From: Caldifarciminota bacterium
GTDB lineage: Bacteria > Hydrothermota > Hydrothermia > LBFQ01
Direction: 5' to 3'
Length of the DNA stretch: 44,245 nt
Assembly (NCBI GenBank): GCA_015490465.1
Contig: WFXS01000005.1
Location: forward strand, 1-44,245
The translations under genes and the position numbers were made by a program. Below, one piece after another: positions 9,036 to 18,060 of this stretch. Every line of letters starts with the position of its first letter. Position 1 is the stretch's first letter. The notes beneath the pieces were generated by a model, which worked only from the letters and a program-made list of their open reading frames with translations, did no database searches and had not been told where the DNA came from.

Positions 9036-10352
9036 ATGGTGATGGTACTTGTGGCGTCGTTTTCTCAGGTGTGGAGGGTGAGGGGGTACTCCTTTCTGCT
9101 TCAACCTCACGTCACGAAGATTGATAACATCTGGATGCTGTTCTTGAGGTCAAAGGGGTTATGGTATATTCTAAACGACACCACGTGGGTGTTGAGGGAT
9201 AGTTCAAGTATGTTCTATCTTGGGCACTACGACAGCGACAGGGATGGGAGAGAGGAGTTGTACTTCTACAGGTTAACAAGTCTTGGTGCAGATACATTCT
9301 ACATCTTTGAGGCAGACAGCTCAGGAAACTTTGACCTCACAAGAGATAAAGCAGTATACGCTGATACGGTGCCTATAGGGTATCTCAGTCAGGTACTTAC
9401 AGTTCCCACATGTTATTTTGGGGATGCGGACAGGGACGGATACAGAGACGTGATATGTGCGCCATACGAGAGCGAAGAAGACAGCCTTGCACCTGTAGCA
9501 GTGATGTTTGAATCAACTGGAGACAACACGTGGAGCAGAAAGAGGGTAGCGGTGAGAGTAGGTCAGTACTACGCTCCCACGATGATAGACAGCGACAGGG
9601 ATGGGAAGCCTGAATTTGTGGGCAGTGGAGTGATATACGAGGTAGTAGGGGATGACTCGGTAGAGGAAGTAGCGAGGTTTAACCTACCCCGTGCCAGTTA
9701 TGCCTTGATGGTAAACGACGCCGATGGAGATGGTAGGCCAGAGATAGTGCTGTACGGTTTCGGTGGTACGAGTGGTATTCTCTACTTCCACGTCTACATC
9801 CTTGAGGCTGATACCAATAACTCCTGGAACGTCGTTAAGCACATGATTATTGATAGTAGTGGGGCTGTGTGGATGGGTAGCGGCAACAGTGGAGACATAG
9901 ACGGGGATGGGAGGCCTGAGTTGCTGATGGGAGGGTTTGGAAGGGTAAGGGTGTTGAAGGCCGTTGGTGATGATGATTACGAGGAGATAGGGGTGTTGAA
10001 CGGTAGCATATCGGACGTATCCGTTAGCAACGTCTACGACATGGATGAAGATGGACTTATGGAGTTTGCCGTGTCCTATTATTACGGCAGTGGCGTAGGC
10101 ACGACCGTGGGCTACGAGTACGCACCTTTGAGTGTTGGTGAGCGAGGGGATAGGTCTATATCCTCTGCCGTTATAGGGCGTGAATTTGTAGAGGTTAAGC
10201 ATGTGGGTGTGGTGAGGGTATACGACGCCTCAGGCAGGGAGGTGAGGAGGGCAGAGGTTGGGGGCGAAGGTAAGGTGTACGTTGGAGATCTGCCTTCGGG
10301 TGTTTACTTCTTGCGTTTAGGTAGGAAAACGATTAAGTTCTTAAGGAGGTAG
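9036..10352 (+). CDS. secreted FG-GAP/VCBS-type repeat protein with sorting domain
   Basis: 438 residues. A short uncharged hydrophobic start (MVMVLVASFS) precedes at least six repeats with calcium-loop cores: YDSDRDGREE, GDADRDGYRD, IDSDRDGKPE, NDADGDGRPE, GDIDGDGRPE and YDMDEDGLME. This is the integrin-alpha/FG-GAP pattern and predicts a calcium-binding beta-propeller outside the cell. The final about 65 residues are a sorting domain almost identical to that of the upstream gene. A strong AGGAGGT lies just before the ATG and is made from the upstream gene's stop region, so the two are translated from one mRNA. The gene meets the convergent lipoprotein gene one base after its stop. Confidence 0.8.
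   Translation: MVMVLVASFSQVWRVRGYSFLLQPHVTKIDNIWMLFLRSKGLWYILNDTTWVLRDSSSMFYLGHYDSDRDGREELYFYRLTSLGADTFYIFEADSSGNFDLTRDKAVYADTVPIGYLSQVLTVPTCYFGDADRDGYRDVICAPYESEEDSLAPVAVMFESTGDNTWSRKRVAVRVGQYYAPTMIDSDRDGKPEFVGSGVIYEVVGDDSVEEVARFNLPRASYALMVNDADGDGRPEIVLYGFGGTSGILYFHVYILEADTNNSWNVVKHMIIDSSGAVWMGSGNSGDIDGDGRPELLMGGFGRVRVLKAVGDDDYEEIGVLNGSISDVSVSNVYDMDEDGLMEFAVSYYYGSGVGTTVGYEYAPLSVGERGDRSISSAVIGREFVEVKHVGVVRVYDASGREVRRAEVGGEGKVYVGDLPSGVYFLRLGRKTIKFLRR
10152..10352 (+). repeat. direct repeat copy 2: sorting-domain module
   Basis: Second copy of 8824-9024, again ending exactly at the stop codon. The sequence just upstream of each copy (before AGGTCTATATCC) is not similar, so the repeat is the C-terminal module only. 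Confidence 0.85.
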
Positions 10353-10353
10353 C

Positions 10354-10812
10354 TCACTCCTCTATTATCTCCCTCTGTATCCCGTAGGGCGTTGGTGTCT
10401 CCTTGATTATCCTGTACTTCCGGAACTTTACCGCCCACCTGCGGAACTCAAACTTCAACTTCATCCGGTAGGACCTCTGCTCCAGAAATACAGTCGTATC
10501 CACCGTTGGTGTCTTTTTATAGTGCCACGTGTACTCTACCACCACCAACCCCGGCTTCACCTTAGAGACGTCGTGGATCGTATGTTTGTACGGTATACCG
10601 TACCTCTTAAAGTAATTTTGCCAGTACTTAACGAAGTCCTTGTAAGGGGTATACCTGCGGGAAACTCCGTCTATGAGCATGTAGGCTTTCTTAAAGTCCC
10701 CGCTCTCTATCGCCTTTAGATAGGCGTGGGCAACGGCCTCAGGATCAAGGGTGTTGACGTTCACCGTACAGCCTGCAACCCCCAACATCACAATTAGAAC
10801 GAACCTTTTCAT
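10354..10812 (-). CDS. lipoprotein with NTF2/DUF4878-like fold
   Basis: 152 residues beginning MKRFVLIVMLGVAGC, a clear lipoprotein signal with lipobox VAGC and a +2 threonine. The mature part starts with PEAVAHAYLKAIESGDFKKAY, the helix pair typical of DUF4878 and other NTF2-like domains, followed by alternating strands and charged residues. Such proteins are small envelope lipoproteins of mostly unknown role. The gene is convergent with the FG-GAP gene, with one base between the stops. A TAGAAT lies 11 bases before the ATG. The fold assignment rests on general pattern only. Confidence 0.65.
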   Translation of the reverse strand: MKRFVLIVMLGVAGCTVNVNTLDPEAVAHAYLKAIESGDFKKAYMLIDGVSRRYTPYKDFVKYWQNYFKRYGIPYKHTIHDVSKVKPGLVVVEYTWHYKKTPTVDTTVFLEQRSYRMKLKFEFRRWAVKFRKYRIIKETPTPYGIQREIIEE

Positions 10813-10823
10813 CTTACCACCCC

Positions 10824-10829
10824 ATTCTA
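10824..10829 (-). promoter_or_regulatory. -10 element of the lipoprotein gene
   Basis: TAGAAT on the minus strand, 11 bases before the ATG at 10812. A GGGGTGG also lies between them and could serve as a weak ribosome binding site. Confidence 0.5.
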
Positions 10830-10838
10830 AGGTCGGGA

Positions 10839-11474
10839 TCAGATCTCCTCCAACGGCCGGTGTTTGATTATTTCGCCCTCAACTATGAAGACGACGTCCT
10901 CTGCTATGTTTGTGGCCAGATCGGCTATCCTCTCAAAGTTCTGGGCTATGCTTACGGTCTTAAGGGCCACGGGGGTGGGCAGGGTATCAACGGCCCTCTT
11001 CAGTATCTTATCCCTCATGGCGTCCACGACGTAATCGGATCTCCAGATTTCCCTTGCGAGTTCGGCATCCCGGTTCTTGAAGGAGGAGTAAGCCTCCACG
11101 AAGGCCCTGCGGGATAGGTCCCGTATCAGGGCTATATCCTCCCAGAGGTCCCCGAGGTTCTCCCCCTTTTCCCGGAAGAACTTCACGTCCCGCGCCACGT
11201 TCTCGGCGTGATCTCCGATCCTCTCAAGGTCGTTGTTGATCTTCAGGGACATGAGTATCTTTCGTAGAGGAGAAGCTTCCGGGTGGTACAGGGCTATGGT
11301 GCGGACGATGAGTTCATCTATCTCTATTTCAAGGGCGTTGACCTTCTTCTCGTTGCTCAGGGTCTCCTCGGGGCGATCAAGGGCGTTATCTATCATGCTG
11401 ACTATGGTGGAGTACATCTCGTCCAGTCTGGACTCAATCTTCTGAATGGCCTGCTCCAGAGGGCTATAGCTCAA
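10839..11474 (-). CDS. phoU: phosphate signalling protein PhoU
   Basis: 211 residues, all alpha, with the two tandem three-helix PhoU modules. The metal-binding signature of each is visible: NNDLERIGDHAENVARD in the first half and NFERIADLATNIAEDVVF in the second. PhoU restrains phosphate uptake through the Pst transporter and signals phosphate status to PhoR. The start is a TTG overlapping the end of the upstream hydrolase gene by 11 bases, with GGGGGAG just ahead of it, so the two are coupled. A PstS gene lies 3.4 kb away but pstC, pstA and pstB are not in this window. Confidence 0.9.
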   Translation of the reverse strand: MSYSPLEQAIQKIESRLDEMYSTIVSMIDNALDRPEETLSNEKKVNALEIEIDELIVRTIALYHPEASPLRKILMSLKINNDLERIGDHAENVARDVKFFREKGENLGDLWEDIALIRDLSRRAFVEAYSSFKNRDAELAREIWRSDYVVDAMRDKILKRAVDTLPTPVALKTVSIAQNFERIADLATNIAEDVVFIVEGEIIKHRPLEEI

Positions 11475-12129
11475 ACGTCTCCCCCGGCTTCAGTACTACC
11501 ACCTTAGCGGTATCTCCCACCAGAGCAGCGAACCTTTCGGGATCGGCTTTGATGAGCGGAAAGGTGTTGTAATGCATGGGTATAACGACTTTAGGCTTTA
11601 CGAACTCTACGGCCCTGGCGGCCTGTTCCTCGTCCATCGTGAACCTCCCGCCGATCGGAACGAGAAAGACGTCGGGGTGGTACATCTCCCCTATGAGCTT
11701 CATATCGGAGAAGAGACCGGTGTCGCCGGCATGGTATATCGTGAAACCGTCCATACGGACGACCACACCGGTGGGGTCCCCCTCCTCGGCCGTGTGCCAC
11801 GCCTGAGTAAAGGAGACCTGTACGCCGGTCCCACCCGCGTCCACGAAGCCACCGATGTTCATCGGCTCTACCCTCTCAAGACCGGACTTAACGACCAATT
11901 CGTACTGCGAAGCGAAAACTGCCCCCGTCCTCTTTGCTATCTTAACCGCATCCTCAAAGCCGTGATCCCCGTGGCTGTGGGTCACTATGACCACGTCCGC
12001 CCTGTCTATATCCTCGGGTGATTTCAGGGAAGAAGAGGGGTTCCCGCTTATCCACGGGTCTATCAGGACAACCCTACTCCCCTCAATTTTAAATGCCGCA
12101 TGCCCGAGCCATGTGATCTTGACTGCCAT
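11464..12129 (-). CDS. UPF0173 metal-dependent hydrolase (metallo-beta-lactamase fold)
   Basis: 221 residues with the metallo-beta-lactamase signature HSHGDH (51-56), a second ligand region in IYHAGDTG, and IPMHYNTFP near the end. The start MAVKITWLGHAAFKIEG and overall length match UPF0173, a conserved family of cytoplasmic hydrolases whose natural substrate is not settled. It leads a two-gene unit with phoU, whose TTG start lies inside its 3' end. A TAAAAT 7 bases before the ATG predicts a leaderless mRNA. It is divergent from the PBP2 gene. Confidence 0.85.
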   Translation of the reverse strand: MAVKITWLGHAAFKIEGSRVVLIDPWISGNPSSSLKSPEDIDRADVVIVTHSHGDHGFEDAVKIAKRTGAVFASQYELVVKSGLERVEPMNIGGFVDAGGTGVQVSFTQAWHTAEEGDPTGVVVRMDGFTIYHAGDTGLFSDMKLIGEMYHPDVFLVPIGGRFTMDEEQAARAVEFVKPKVVIPMHYNTFPLIKADPERFAALVGDTAKVVVLKPGETFEL

Positions 12130-12136
12130 AGATGAT

Positions 12137-12142
12137 ATTTTA
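12137..12142 (-). promoter_or_regulatory. -10 element of the UPF0173 hydrolase
   Basis: TAAAAT on the minus strand, 7 bases before the ATG at 12129. Confidence 0.55.
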
Positions 12143-12199
12143 AACCGGAAGCCTTCCTGATGGGCTGCCGATCACGGCTAAGAAAGTTTGAACCCACTT

Positions 12200-12205
12200 T
12201 AGAAT
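12200..12205 (+). promoter_or_regulatory. -10 element of the PBP2 gene
   Basis: TAGAAT, 8 bases before a TTG start at 12214. The divergent -10 is about 60 bases away. Confidence 0.5.
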
Positions 12206-12213
12206 TGTAAGAG

Positions 12214-13860
12214 TTGAAGCGCCTCTTTCTTCCCCTCGCCCTGTCCGTAGGGATACCCATCTTCATAGGTGCCGCCTATCTGAGAAGAATAAACGACCCG
12301 TCCCTGAAGGGCAAAGACGTGGCCAACTACACCCGCCGTATACCGCTCGGTATAGTCAGAGGAACCCTGCTTGACAGGAAGGGAAGACCTCTCACCATGC
12401 CGGAGGTCAGATGGAAGGTGATTCAGTTCAACCTCCGCAAAGAGGTTGAGGAGGCCGACCTGAGAGGCCTCAGGATACTTCTGGGCAAGAAGTTCAAGGT
12501 AAAACCTTACCGTTACCTCGGTTTCAGTGACATAAAGGGATTATCTCAGGAAGACGTCTACGAGGTCATGAAGCACAGGACGTTCTTCAGGAGCATAGAG
12601 GTAGTCCCTACCGTGAGGCATAAACTGGTATGCCGGGAATGTTTCCACACCGTAGGACGTACGACCTCTGACGGCGAGGGACTTTTCGGGCTTGAGAAGC
12701 TGTACAACAGACACCTGAAGGGGGAACTGGGTCACGTGATCTTAAAGGTGGATGCCCGCGGTAACCTGATAGACGAGCCAAAGGTCTTGATCTACCAGAA
12801 CCCCACGAACGTGAAGACGTACCTTGATATAGATCTTTACCGACTCGCTGACTCCCTCATGGCTCCGTACGGAAGGGGAGCGGCCTTCGCCTTCAACCCG
12901 AAGACGGGGGAGGTGTACCTCATATACTCCAGACCGGGACCCTACGATACGGCAGCCTCACCGGATGCCTCCCCTCTCCTTAACCGCGCGATCGCCGGGC
13001 TGTACCCACCCGGTTCAACCTTTAAACCCTTCGTGGCCCTGCTTGCCCTCAAGCATGGGGTTATAGATACGACCTTTGGAGTAGGGTGCCGGGGGTACGT
13101 CTGGTTGGGCAGGAGGAAGTTCCGGTGCTGGTCCATCCACGGATATACTCGCCTCCTGAAGGCCATAGCCCAGTCCTGCAACGTCTTCTTCTACAACGTT
13201 GGCGTCCGGTTCGGTCCGGACCGTTTCGTTAAAGCCGTTCGCTCCACCGGTATATTCGGCAGGAAGTTTACCCCCCTCCCGGAGGAGGTTCCCTCCCGTT
13301 TCCCCCGAAAGGCCCGGTACTACGGTTCCGTCCTCAACTACTCCATCGGTCAGGGGGAGATACTGGTCACTCCCGTATTTTTAGCCGTAGAGGCCGGACT
13401 GATCGGAAACCGTGGGTGGGTCGTCCTTCCACGCTTTTCCCCTCTGGACAGGCCCGAAACCCTCCGGGTGGATGCCCCGGACTGGGCTTACGAGAAGGTC
13501 AGAGAGGGGATGCTCGCCGTGGTTGAGTGGGGGACGGCCATGGCCTCCCGCATACCCGGTTTCCGGTACGGGGGTAAGACGGGAACCGCCCAGAACCCCC
13601 ACGGAGAGGATCACTCCCTGTTCATAGCCTTCGCCCCCTACGACGACCCAACGTTCGCCGTGGCGGTGGTCGTGGAGAACGCCGGACACGGTAGTTCGGC
13701 CGCCGCACCTATAGCCGCCATGCTAATAAGGGAACACTTCGGCCTGAAGGAACTTCCCCTGTACTACGCGTGGAGGGTAAACGCGGGCGTATCGGAGCGC
13801 AGGGATACGGTGGATCGGTTGAAGTTGCTGGACGAATTAGAGCGTGAAACGGATATGTGA
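12214..13860 (+). CDS. mrdA: penicillin-binding protein 2 (peptidoglycan transpeptidase)
   Basis: A 548-residue class B penicillin-binding protein that cross-links peptidoglycan. The N-terminal anchor (MKRLFLPLALSVGIPIFIGAAY) spans the inner membrane. A dimerisation/pedestal domain containing GIVRGTLLDRKGRPL follows (about 46-200). The transpeptidase domain has the active serine in STFK (268-271), SCN (321-323) and KTG (455-457), all in normal order. The overall arrangement suits PBP2 (elongation) better than the division homologue FtsI, but no rodA or ftsW is adjacent, so the symbol is tentative. The start is a TTG 8 bases after a -10 hexamer, which would be a leaderless non-ATG start. Confidence 0.85.
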   Translation: MKRLFLPLALSVGIPIFIGAAYLRRINDPSLKGKDVANYTRRIPLGIVRGTLLDRKGRPLTMPEVRWKVIQFNLRKEVEEADLRGLRILLGKKFKVKPYRYLGFSDIKGLSQEDVYEVMKHRTFFRSIEVVPTVRHKLVCRECFHTVGRTTSDGEGLFGLEKLYNRHLKGELGHVILKVDARGNLIDEPKVLIYQNPTNVKTYLDIDLYRLADSLMAPYGRGAAFAFNPKTGEVYLIYSRPGPYDTAASPDASPLLNRAIAGLYPPGSTFKPFVALLALKHGVIDTTFGVGCRGYVWLGRRKFRCWSIHGYTRLLKAIAQSCNVFFYNVGVRFGPDRFVKAVRSTGIFGRKFTPLPEEVPSRFPRKARYYGSVLNYSIGQGEILVTPVFLAVEAGLIGNRGWVVLPRFSPLDRPETLRVDAPDWAYEKVREGMLAVVEWGTAMASRIPGFRYGGKTGTAQNPHGEDHSLFIAFAPYDDPTFAVAVVVENAGHGSSAAAPIAAMLIREHFGLKELPLYYAWRVNAGVSERRDTVDRLKLLDELERETDM

Positions 13861-13894
13861 AACGTTCACCTCACAAATGGGCGTATTACATCGG

Positions 13895-13900
13895 TAGAAT
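13895..13900 (+). promoter_or_regulatory. -10 element of the porin-like gene
   Basis: TAGAAT, 9 bases before the ATG at 13910. Its TAG also closes the reading frame upstream of that ATG. Confidence 0.55.
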
Positions 13901-13909
13901 ACTTTCGCT

Positions 13910-14836
13910 ATGATTGTACTGTTCGTCGTTTCTTCCCCCGACGCAGGCGAGATGGAGATGGGCGGAAAGACCTACCTCAGGTACAGCGTTGAGACGGTCT
14001 CCCCCTACAACAACTACGTCGCCCTTGATCGTATGTACCTCATAACCAGGTTCAAGAAGGGTAACCTCCTCGTACGTTTCACGACGGACGTCGCCCCCCT
14101 TACGAAACTCGTGGGTGAAACCTCCGAGAAGAGCGCCTACTCCGTTTACGTGAAGCACGCCTACGTACAGTGGAAGGCTATGGACAACGCTGCCCGAACC
14201 CTTAAAGTACAGTTCGGAATCGCACCCACCATCTGGCCGGGGATAGAGGAGAAGCTGTGGGGACACCGGTTCGTTGAAAAGACTACCTACGACTACTACA
14301 AACTTGAACCCACGGCCGATATGGGTCTGGTGTTCAGGTACACGTGCAAGTTGCTGCCGTGGGAGTTGCACACCGGCGTATACAACGGAAACGGTTTCAA
14401 GAACCTTGAGAACGACCCCCACAAGGACGTCATGGGACGCCTCTCCGTATATCCGACGGAGTCCTTCGGCATGGGTAAACTGGTCGGCATTCACCTCTTC
14501 GGCCACACCACAACGCAGGGTATAGGCTTCAAGGACAGGTACATCGGGGGGATCTCCCTCAACCACTCCCTCCTGACCCTTATGCTCTCTCATGCTTACT
14601 ACACCGCCTCCTATAAGTCCTACGTAAAGGGAGGGTCGGCGTTTGCCATCCTTCACCTCCTTGAGGGACGCCTCAACGTCTTCGGCAGGTACGACCTTAT
14701 GGACGATTACACGGACTCCTTCGTCGTGGGTGGTCTATCATACAGGGTAAGCGGCAACCTCCGGTTCGCCCTTTCCTACAAACAGAGGGATGGGAGCAAC
14801 GCCGTAGTAAGCCTCCATACGGAGGCCAGATTTTAG
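13910..14836 (+). CDS. outer-membrane beta-barrel, possibly a phosphate-type porin
   Basis: 308 residues. A tiny signal segment (MIVLFVVSS, cleavage near SSP) is the only possible N-terminus, because an in-frame stop lies within the -10 hexamer. The rest alternates hydrophobic and polar residues in strand-length runs with many aromatics (for example [16 protein letters not shown] and [14 protein letters not shown]) and ends in a C-terminal phenylalanine (TEARF), the outer-membrane barrel signature. [19 protein letters not shown] resembles a porin strand-turn region. Placement 14 bases before pstS suggests a role in phosphate entry, as with OprP/OprO porins. The family was not confirmed. Confidence 0.6.
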   Translation: MIVLFVVSSPDAGEMEMGGKTYLRYSVETVSPYNNYVALDRMYLITRFKKGNLLVRFTTDVAPLTKLVGETSEKSAYSVYVKHAYVQWKAMDNAARTLKVQFGIAPTIWPGIEEKLWGHRFVEKTTYDYYKLEPTADMGLVFRYTCKLLPWELHTGVYNGNGFKNLENDPHKDVMGRLSVYPTESFGMGKLVGIHLFGHTTTQGIGFKDRYIGGISLNHSLLTLMLSHAYYTASYKSYVKGGSAFAILHLLEGRLNVFGRYDLMDDYTDSFVVGGLSYRVSGNLRFALSYKQRDGSNAVVSLHTEARF

Positions 14837-14850
14837 GTAAACCGGAAACC

Positions 14851-15840
14851 ATGTGGAAAAGGTTCGCAATTTTTGCGGGAATGGCCCTGCTTGCTGCGGG
14901 ATGTGGTGGGGGCAGGAAAACGAAGATAGTTTCCGTGGACGGCTCGTCTACGGTGTACCCGATAACCGAGGCCGTGGCCGAGGAGTTCCAGAAGGACAAC
15001 CCCGGCATTAAGGTGACCGTAGGAATATCGGGGACGGGGGGCGGTTTCAAAAAGTTCTGCCGCGGAGAGACGGACGTGAACAACGCCTCCCGTCCGATAA
15101 AGGCATCCGAGATAGAGATGTGCAGGAAGAACGGTATAGAGTTCTACGAGCTCCCCATCGCCTACGATGCCATAACCGTTGTAGTGAATCCGGATAACAC
15201 GTGGGTGGACCATCTGACGCTTGAAGAACTCCGGAAAATTTGGGCGCCGGAGTCTCAGGGAAAGATAACTAAATGGAGTCAGATAAGGGATGGATGGCCG
15301 GATGAAGAACTCCACCTCTACGGCCCCGGTGTGGATTCCGGTACGTTTGACTACTTCACCACCGTAGTGATCGGAAAGGAGGGAGCGAGCAGGGGAGACT
15401 ATACGTCCTCCGAAGACGACAACGTCCTCGTTCAGGGAGTGGCATCCGATAAGTACGCCCTCGGATACTTCGGTCTGGCCTACTACCTTGAGAACAAAGA
15501 CAAACTGAAGGCCGTACCCATAGACGCCGGCAGCGGACCCGTAATGCCCACGGTTGAAAACGTCGTATCCGGGAAGTACGTTCCCCTCTCCCGTCCCCTC
15601 TTCATCTACGTAAGTAAAAAATCCTACGAGACCAAACCCCACGTCAAGAGGTTCGTGGACTACTACCTCACCCACGTTAAGGACCTGGTCAGGGACGTGG
15701 GGTACGTGGAGCTTCCCGACGAGGCCTACGAGCTGGCCAGAAGGCGCCTTAAAGAGGAGAAAACGGGTAGCATCTTCTCCGGTAGGTCAAAGGCAGGTAT
15801 GAAGATAACGGACCTGCTCAAGCTGGAAGGCGAGAGGTAG
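14851..15840 (+). CDS. pstS: phosphate-binding lipoprotein PstS
   Basis: 329 residues. A lipoprotein signal [18 protein letters not shown] (lipobox LAAGC) precedes a periplasmic binding domain. Phosphate-binding elements are visible: [10 protein letters not shown] near 30-39, [28 protein letters not shown], and [10 protein letters not shown], whose serine and threonine contact the anion. PstS captures inorganic phosphate for the PstCAB transporter, which is not in this window. It follows the porin-like gene closely with no separate promoter, so the pair is probably an outer-membrane-plus-periplasm uptake unit. PhoU is encoded 3.4 kb to the left on the other strand. Confidence 0.92.
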   Translation: MWKRFAIFAGMALLAAGCGGGRKTKIVSVDGSSTVYPITEAVAEEFQKDNPGIKVTVGISGTGGGFKKFCRGETDVNNASRPIKASEIEMCRKNGIEFYELPIAYDAITVVVNPDNTWVDHLTLEELRKIWAPESQGKITKWSQIRDGWPDEELHLYGPGVDSGTFDYFTTVVIGKEGASRGDYTSSEDDNVLVQGVASDKYALGYFGLAYYLENKDKLKAVPIDAGSGPVMPTVENVVSGKYVPLSRPLFIYVSKKSYETKPHVKRFVDYYLTHVKDLVRDVGYVELPDEAYELARRRLKEEKTGSIFSGRSKAGMKITDLLKLEGER

Positions 15841-15856
15841 GTACCCCATACGGGGT

Positions 15857-15862
15857 TAAAAT
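15857..15862 (+). promoter_or_regulatory. -10 element of the ABC-2 permease gene
   Basis: TAAAAT, 6 bases before the ATG at 15869; predicts a fully leaderless transcript. Confidence 0.5.
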
Positions 15863-15868
15863 GCCACG

Positions 15869-16585
15869 ATGAGACGTTTTCTCGCCCTGATGGAGAAAGA
15901 TATCCGTCTGTCTTTGCCGTGGTTTCTGACCAACCTATCCGTCCTCCTCCTCTTCGTTGGACTGTCCATCTTCTACGTCGGTCGTAAGAACGATCTGGGG
16001 GTAATATTCCTGTTTCTGGCAGTCGCCGGCGTCTTCCTCTGGTCCATCTTCGCCGGTATAGCCACGTACTTCAACGAGCGGGATGGGAGGGTTTACGAGT
16101 TCGTCAATACCCTGCCCGTGAACCGGACCCTGATACTCCTATCCAAGGAGGTGTGGCTGGTCGTTCAGGCTACCCTGTACGTGGGGATAGTTACGTTCGG
16201 TTCCTTCGCGCTCCTGAAGGTGTCCGGGGGACTGGACGTTCCGAACGTAAAAGGGATGATCACCTTCTCCGATACCTTCAAATTCGTACTGTCCGGGTAC
16301 TTCCGCGTCCTGCTTACCCTGACGGCAGGCTTACTCTCCGCCGCGCTTATAAAGGATATGCCCTTCAGGTGGTTTCTCGCCATCATGCTTCTCGTCGTAC
16401 TCGTATGGTCGGTGGGATGGATAGACCTCTCTCCCCTGCTCGGAGTGAAGGGAGGGGCCGTTAAAACCCCCGAGGACGTGTCCGAAGCCCTGAACGTACA
16501 GGTCGTCAACGAGGGTCTCAGGTTTGCGGTATCCCTGATGCTCCTGTTTGCGGGGGGGCTATGGATAGAGAGACGGGGTTACTGA
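15869..16585 (+). CDS. ABC-2 type membrane permease-like protein
   Basis: 238 residues with about six hydrophobic segments: near 17-37, 43-65, 95-115, 140-160, 167-187 and 218-233. MRRFLALMEKDIRLSLPWF at the start is the amphipathic interface helix typical of ABC-2 permeases, and YEFVNTLPVNRTLILLSKE is the loop that follows transmembrane helix 2 in this family. No ATPase subunit is adjacent, so the partner must be encoded elsewhere. Substrate is unknown; ABC-2 exporters move polysaccharides, lipids or antibiotics. It stands alone with its own promoter. Confidence 0.7.
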   Translation: MRRFLALMEKDIRLSLPWFLTNLSVLLLFVGLSIFYVGRKNDLGVIFLFLAVAGVFLWSIFAGIATYFNERDGRVYEFVNTLPVNRTLILLSKEVWLVVQATLYVGIVTFGSFALLKVSGGLDVPNVKGMITFSDTFKFVLSGYFRVLLTLTAGLLSAALIKDMPFRWFLAIMLLVVLVWSVGWIDLSPLLGVKGGAVKTPEDVSEALNVQVVNEGLRFAVSLMLLFAGGLWIERRGY

Positions 16586-16600
16586 CCCACATTTCGGGCG

Positions 16601-16606
16601 TACAAT
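16601..16606 (+). promoter_or_regulatory. -10 element of the transaldolase operon
   Basis: TACAAT, 11 bases before the ATG at 16618. Confidence 0.5.
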
Positions 16607-16617
16607 AGGCGGTTGAT

Positions 16618-17271
16618 ATGAGGATATTCGTGGATTCGGCTGATGTTGAGGAAATAAAGAAACTTCACGAGCTAGGCTTTATATCCGGGGCCACGACAAA
16701 TCCCAGCCTCGTGGCCAAATCGGGGCGTGAACCCCGTGAGATATACAGGGAACTGGCGGAGATGCTTGATCACGTCTCCGCCGAGGTGGTGGCGGAGGAC
16801 GCCGAGGGGATGTACAGGGAGGGTAAGGAACTCGCGTCCATACACCCCAACATCGTGGTTAAGGTACCGTTTACTCCTGAAGGTCTGAAGGCCGTGGGGA
16901 AGTTAAAAGCGGACGGCGTAAGGGTCAACGTCACCCTCATATTCTCCGCAGCCCAGGCCCTTATAGCGGCGAGGGCCGGTGCCGACTTCGTCTCCCCCTT
17001 CATCGGCCGCATAGACGACATCGGTTATTCCGGGGTTGAGATAGTGAGGGAAACGGCGAAGATCTTCATGCTCTACGACCTGCCTACGGAGATCATAGCA
17101 GCGAGTATAAGGCATCCGGCCCACTTCATAGAGGCGGCGAGGGCTGGGGCGCACATAGGGACGGTTCCCCCGGCCGTGATATGGAAGCTCCTCAAACATC
17201 CCCTTACGGATATAGGCCTTGAGAAGTTCCTCTCCGACTGGCGTAAGGCTCAGGAGAACCGGGCCGGGTAA
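16618..17271 (+). CDS. tal: transaldolase, short TalC/FSA type
   Basis: 217 residues, the length of the compact transaldolase/fructose-6-phosphate aldolase family. The fold is a single TIM barrel. MRIFVDSADVEEI at the start, GATTNPSLV at 24-32, and the Schiff-base lysine K82 in IVVKVPFT are diagnostic. It transfers a dihydroxyacetone unit between sugar phosphates in the non-oxidative pentose phosphate pathway; a related aldolase activity cannot be excluded from sequence. It starts an operon with mlaD-like, permease and PAP2 genes, and the next ATG overlaps its stop (TAATG). Confidence 0.9.
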   Translation: MRIFVDSADVEEIKKLHELGFISGATTNPSLVAKSGREPREIYRELAEMLDHVSAEVVAEDAEGMYREGKELASIHPNIVVKVPFTPEGLKAVGKLKADGVRVNVTLIFSAAQALIAARAGADFVSPFIGRIDDIGYSGVEIVRETAKIFMLYDLPTEIIAASIRHPAHFIEAARAGAHIGTVPPAVIWKLLKHPLTDIGLEKFLSDWRKAQENRAG

Positions 17272-18059
17272 TGGAAAAGGTAAAGGCCGCCTTCTTTCTT
17301 ATTCTGGCCCTTACGATAGGGGCGGTCGGCCTGTTGTGGCTTAAGAACTTCTCCCTGAAGAAGAGGTACCACTACGGGGCCTCTTTTAAGACGGCCGGTT
17401 TCCTCGGGAACGGTGACCCCGTCAGCCTTCAGGGGGTGAACGTCGGGAGGATAGAGCGGATAGAGATATACACCGACAGCGTAATTATCCGATTCTACAC
17501 GGAGGGGATAAGGTTGAGAGAGGGGGCGTACGCCCGCATAGAGAACGAGGGTGTGGTGGGGAACCGGAAACTGGCGATATATCAGGGGAAGGGGAGGTTC
17601 CTCCCGGAGGGGGCCGTCATAAAAGGAGAGGAGACCCCCACGTTCACGGATTTCGTCTTCCTGATAGACCGCATCCTGCAGAGCATAGAGAGGATATCCG
17701 CCCGTACGGATACCACCCTGTACAACGCCAACGTTCTGCTTTTGAGAACGAATAAGGAACTGGTCGTTCTGAGCCGTGAACTGAGGGAGCTGATCTCATC
17801 CACCAGAGATCTTACGGATAATGCCAACGCCAAACTGGACGCCGTATCTTACCAGATCCTTCAGCTGGCCAACCGCTTAGACGAGACGGCAACGGTGGTT
17901 GACTCCTTCGTGCGCGCCGACGGCACCGTTCAGAGGCTCATGACGGAAGATTCCCTGTACAACGAGCTGAACCTGACCGTTAAGGAGCTCCGGACCCTGA
18001 TAGAGGATATCAGGAAGAACCCCGGAAAGTACATAAACGTAAACGTTAAACTCTTCTGA
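17271..18059 (+). CDS. MCE/MlaD-family lipid transport protein
   Basis: 262 residues with one N-terminal membrane anchor (about 5-24) and an MCE domain at about 35-115 (YGASFKTAGFLGNGDPVSLQ, then NEGVVGNRKLAIYQ). A long helical tail with heptad-like leucines follows (about 125-250). MCE proteins form hexamers that carry phospholipids between inner and outer membrane, normally with an MlaE-type permease and MlaF ATPase, neither of which is here. It sits inside the transaldolase operon and is followed two bases later by a metal-permease gene. Confidence 0.82.
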   Translation: MEKVKAAFFLILALTIGAVGLLWLKNFSLKKRYHYGASFKTAGFLGNGDPVSLQGVNVGRIERIEIYTDSVIIRFYTEGIRLREGAYARIENEGVVGNRKLAIYQGKGRFLPEGAVIKGEETPTFTDFVFLIDRILQSIERISARTDTTLYNANVLLLRTNKELVVLSRELRELISSTRDLTDNANAKLDAVSYQILQLANRLDETATVVDSFVRADGTVQRLMTEDSLYNELNLTVKELRTLIEDIRKNPGKYINVNVKLF

Positions 18060-18060
18060 T

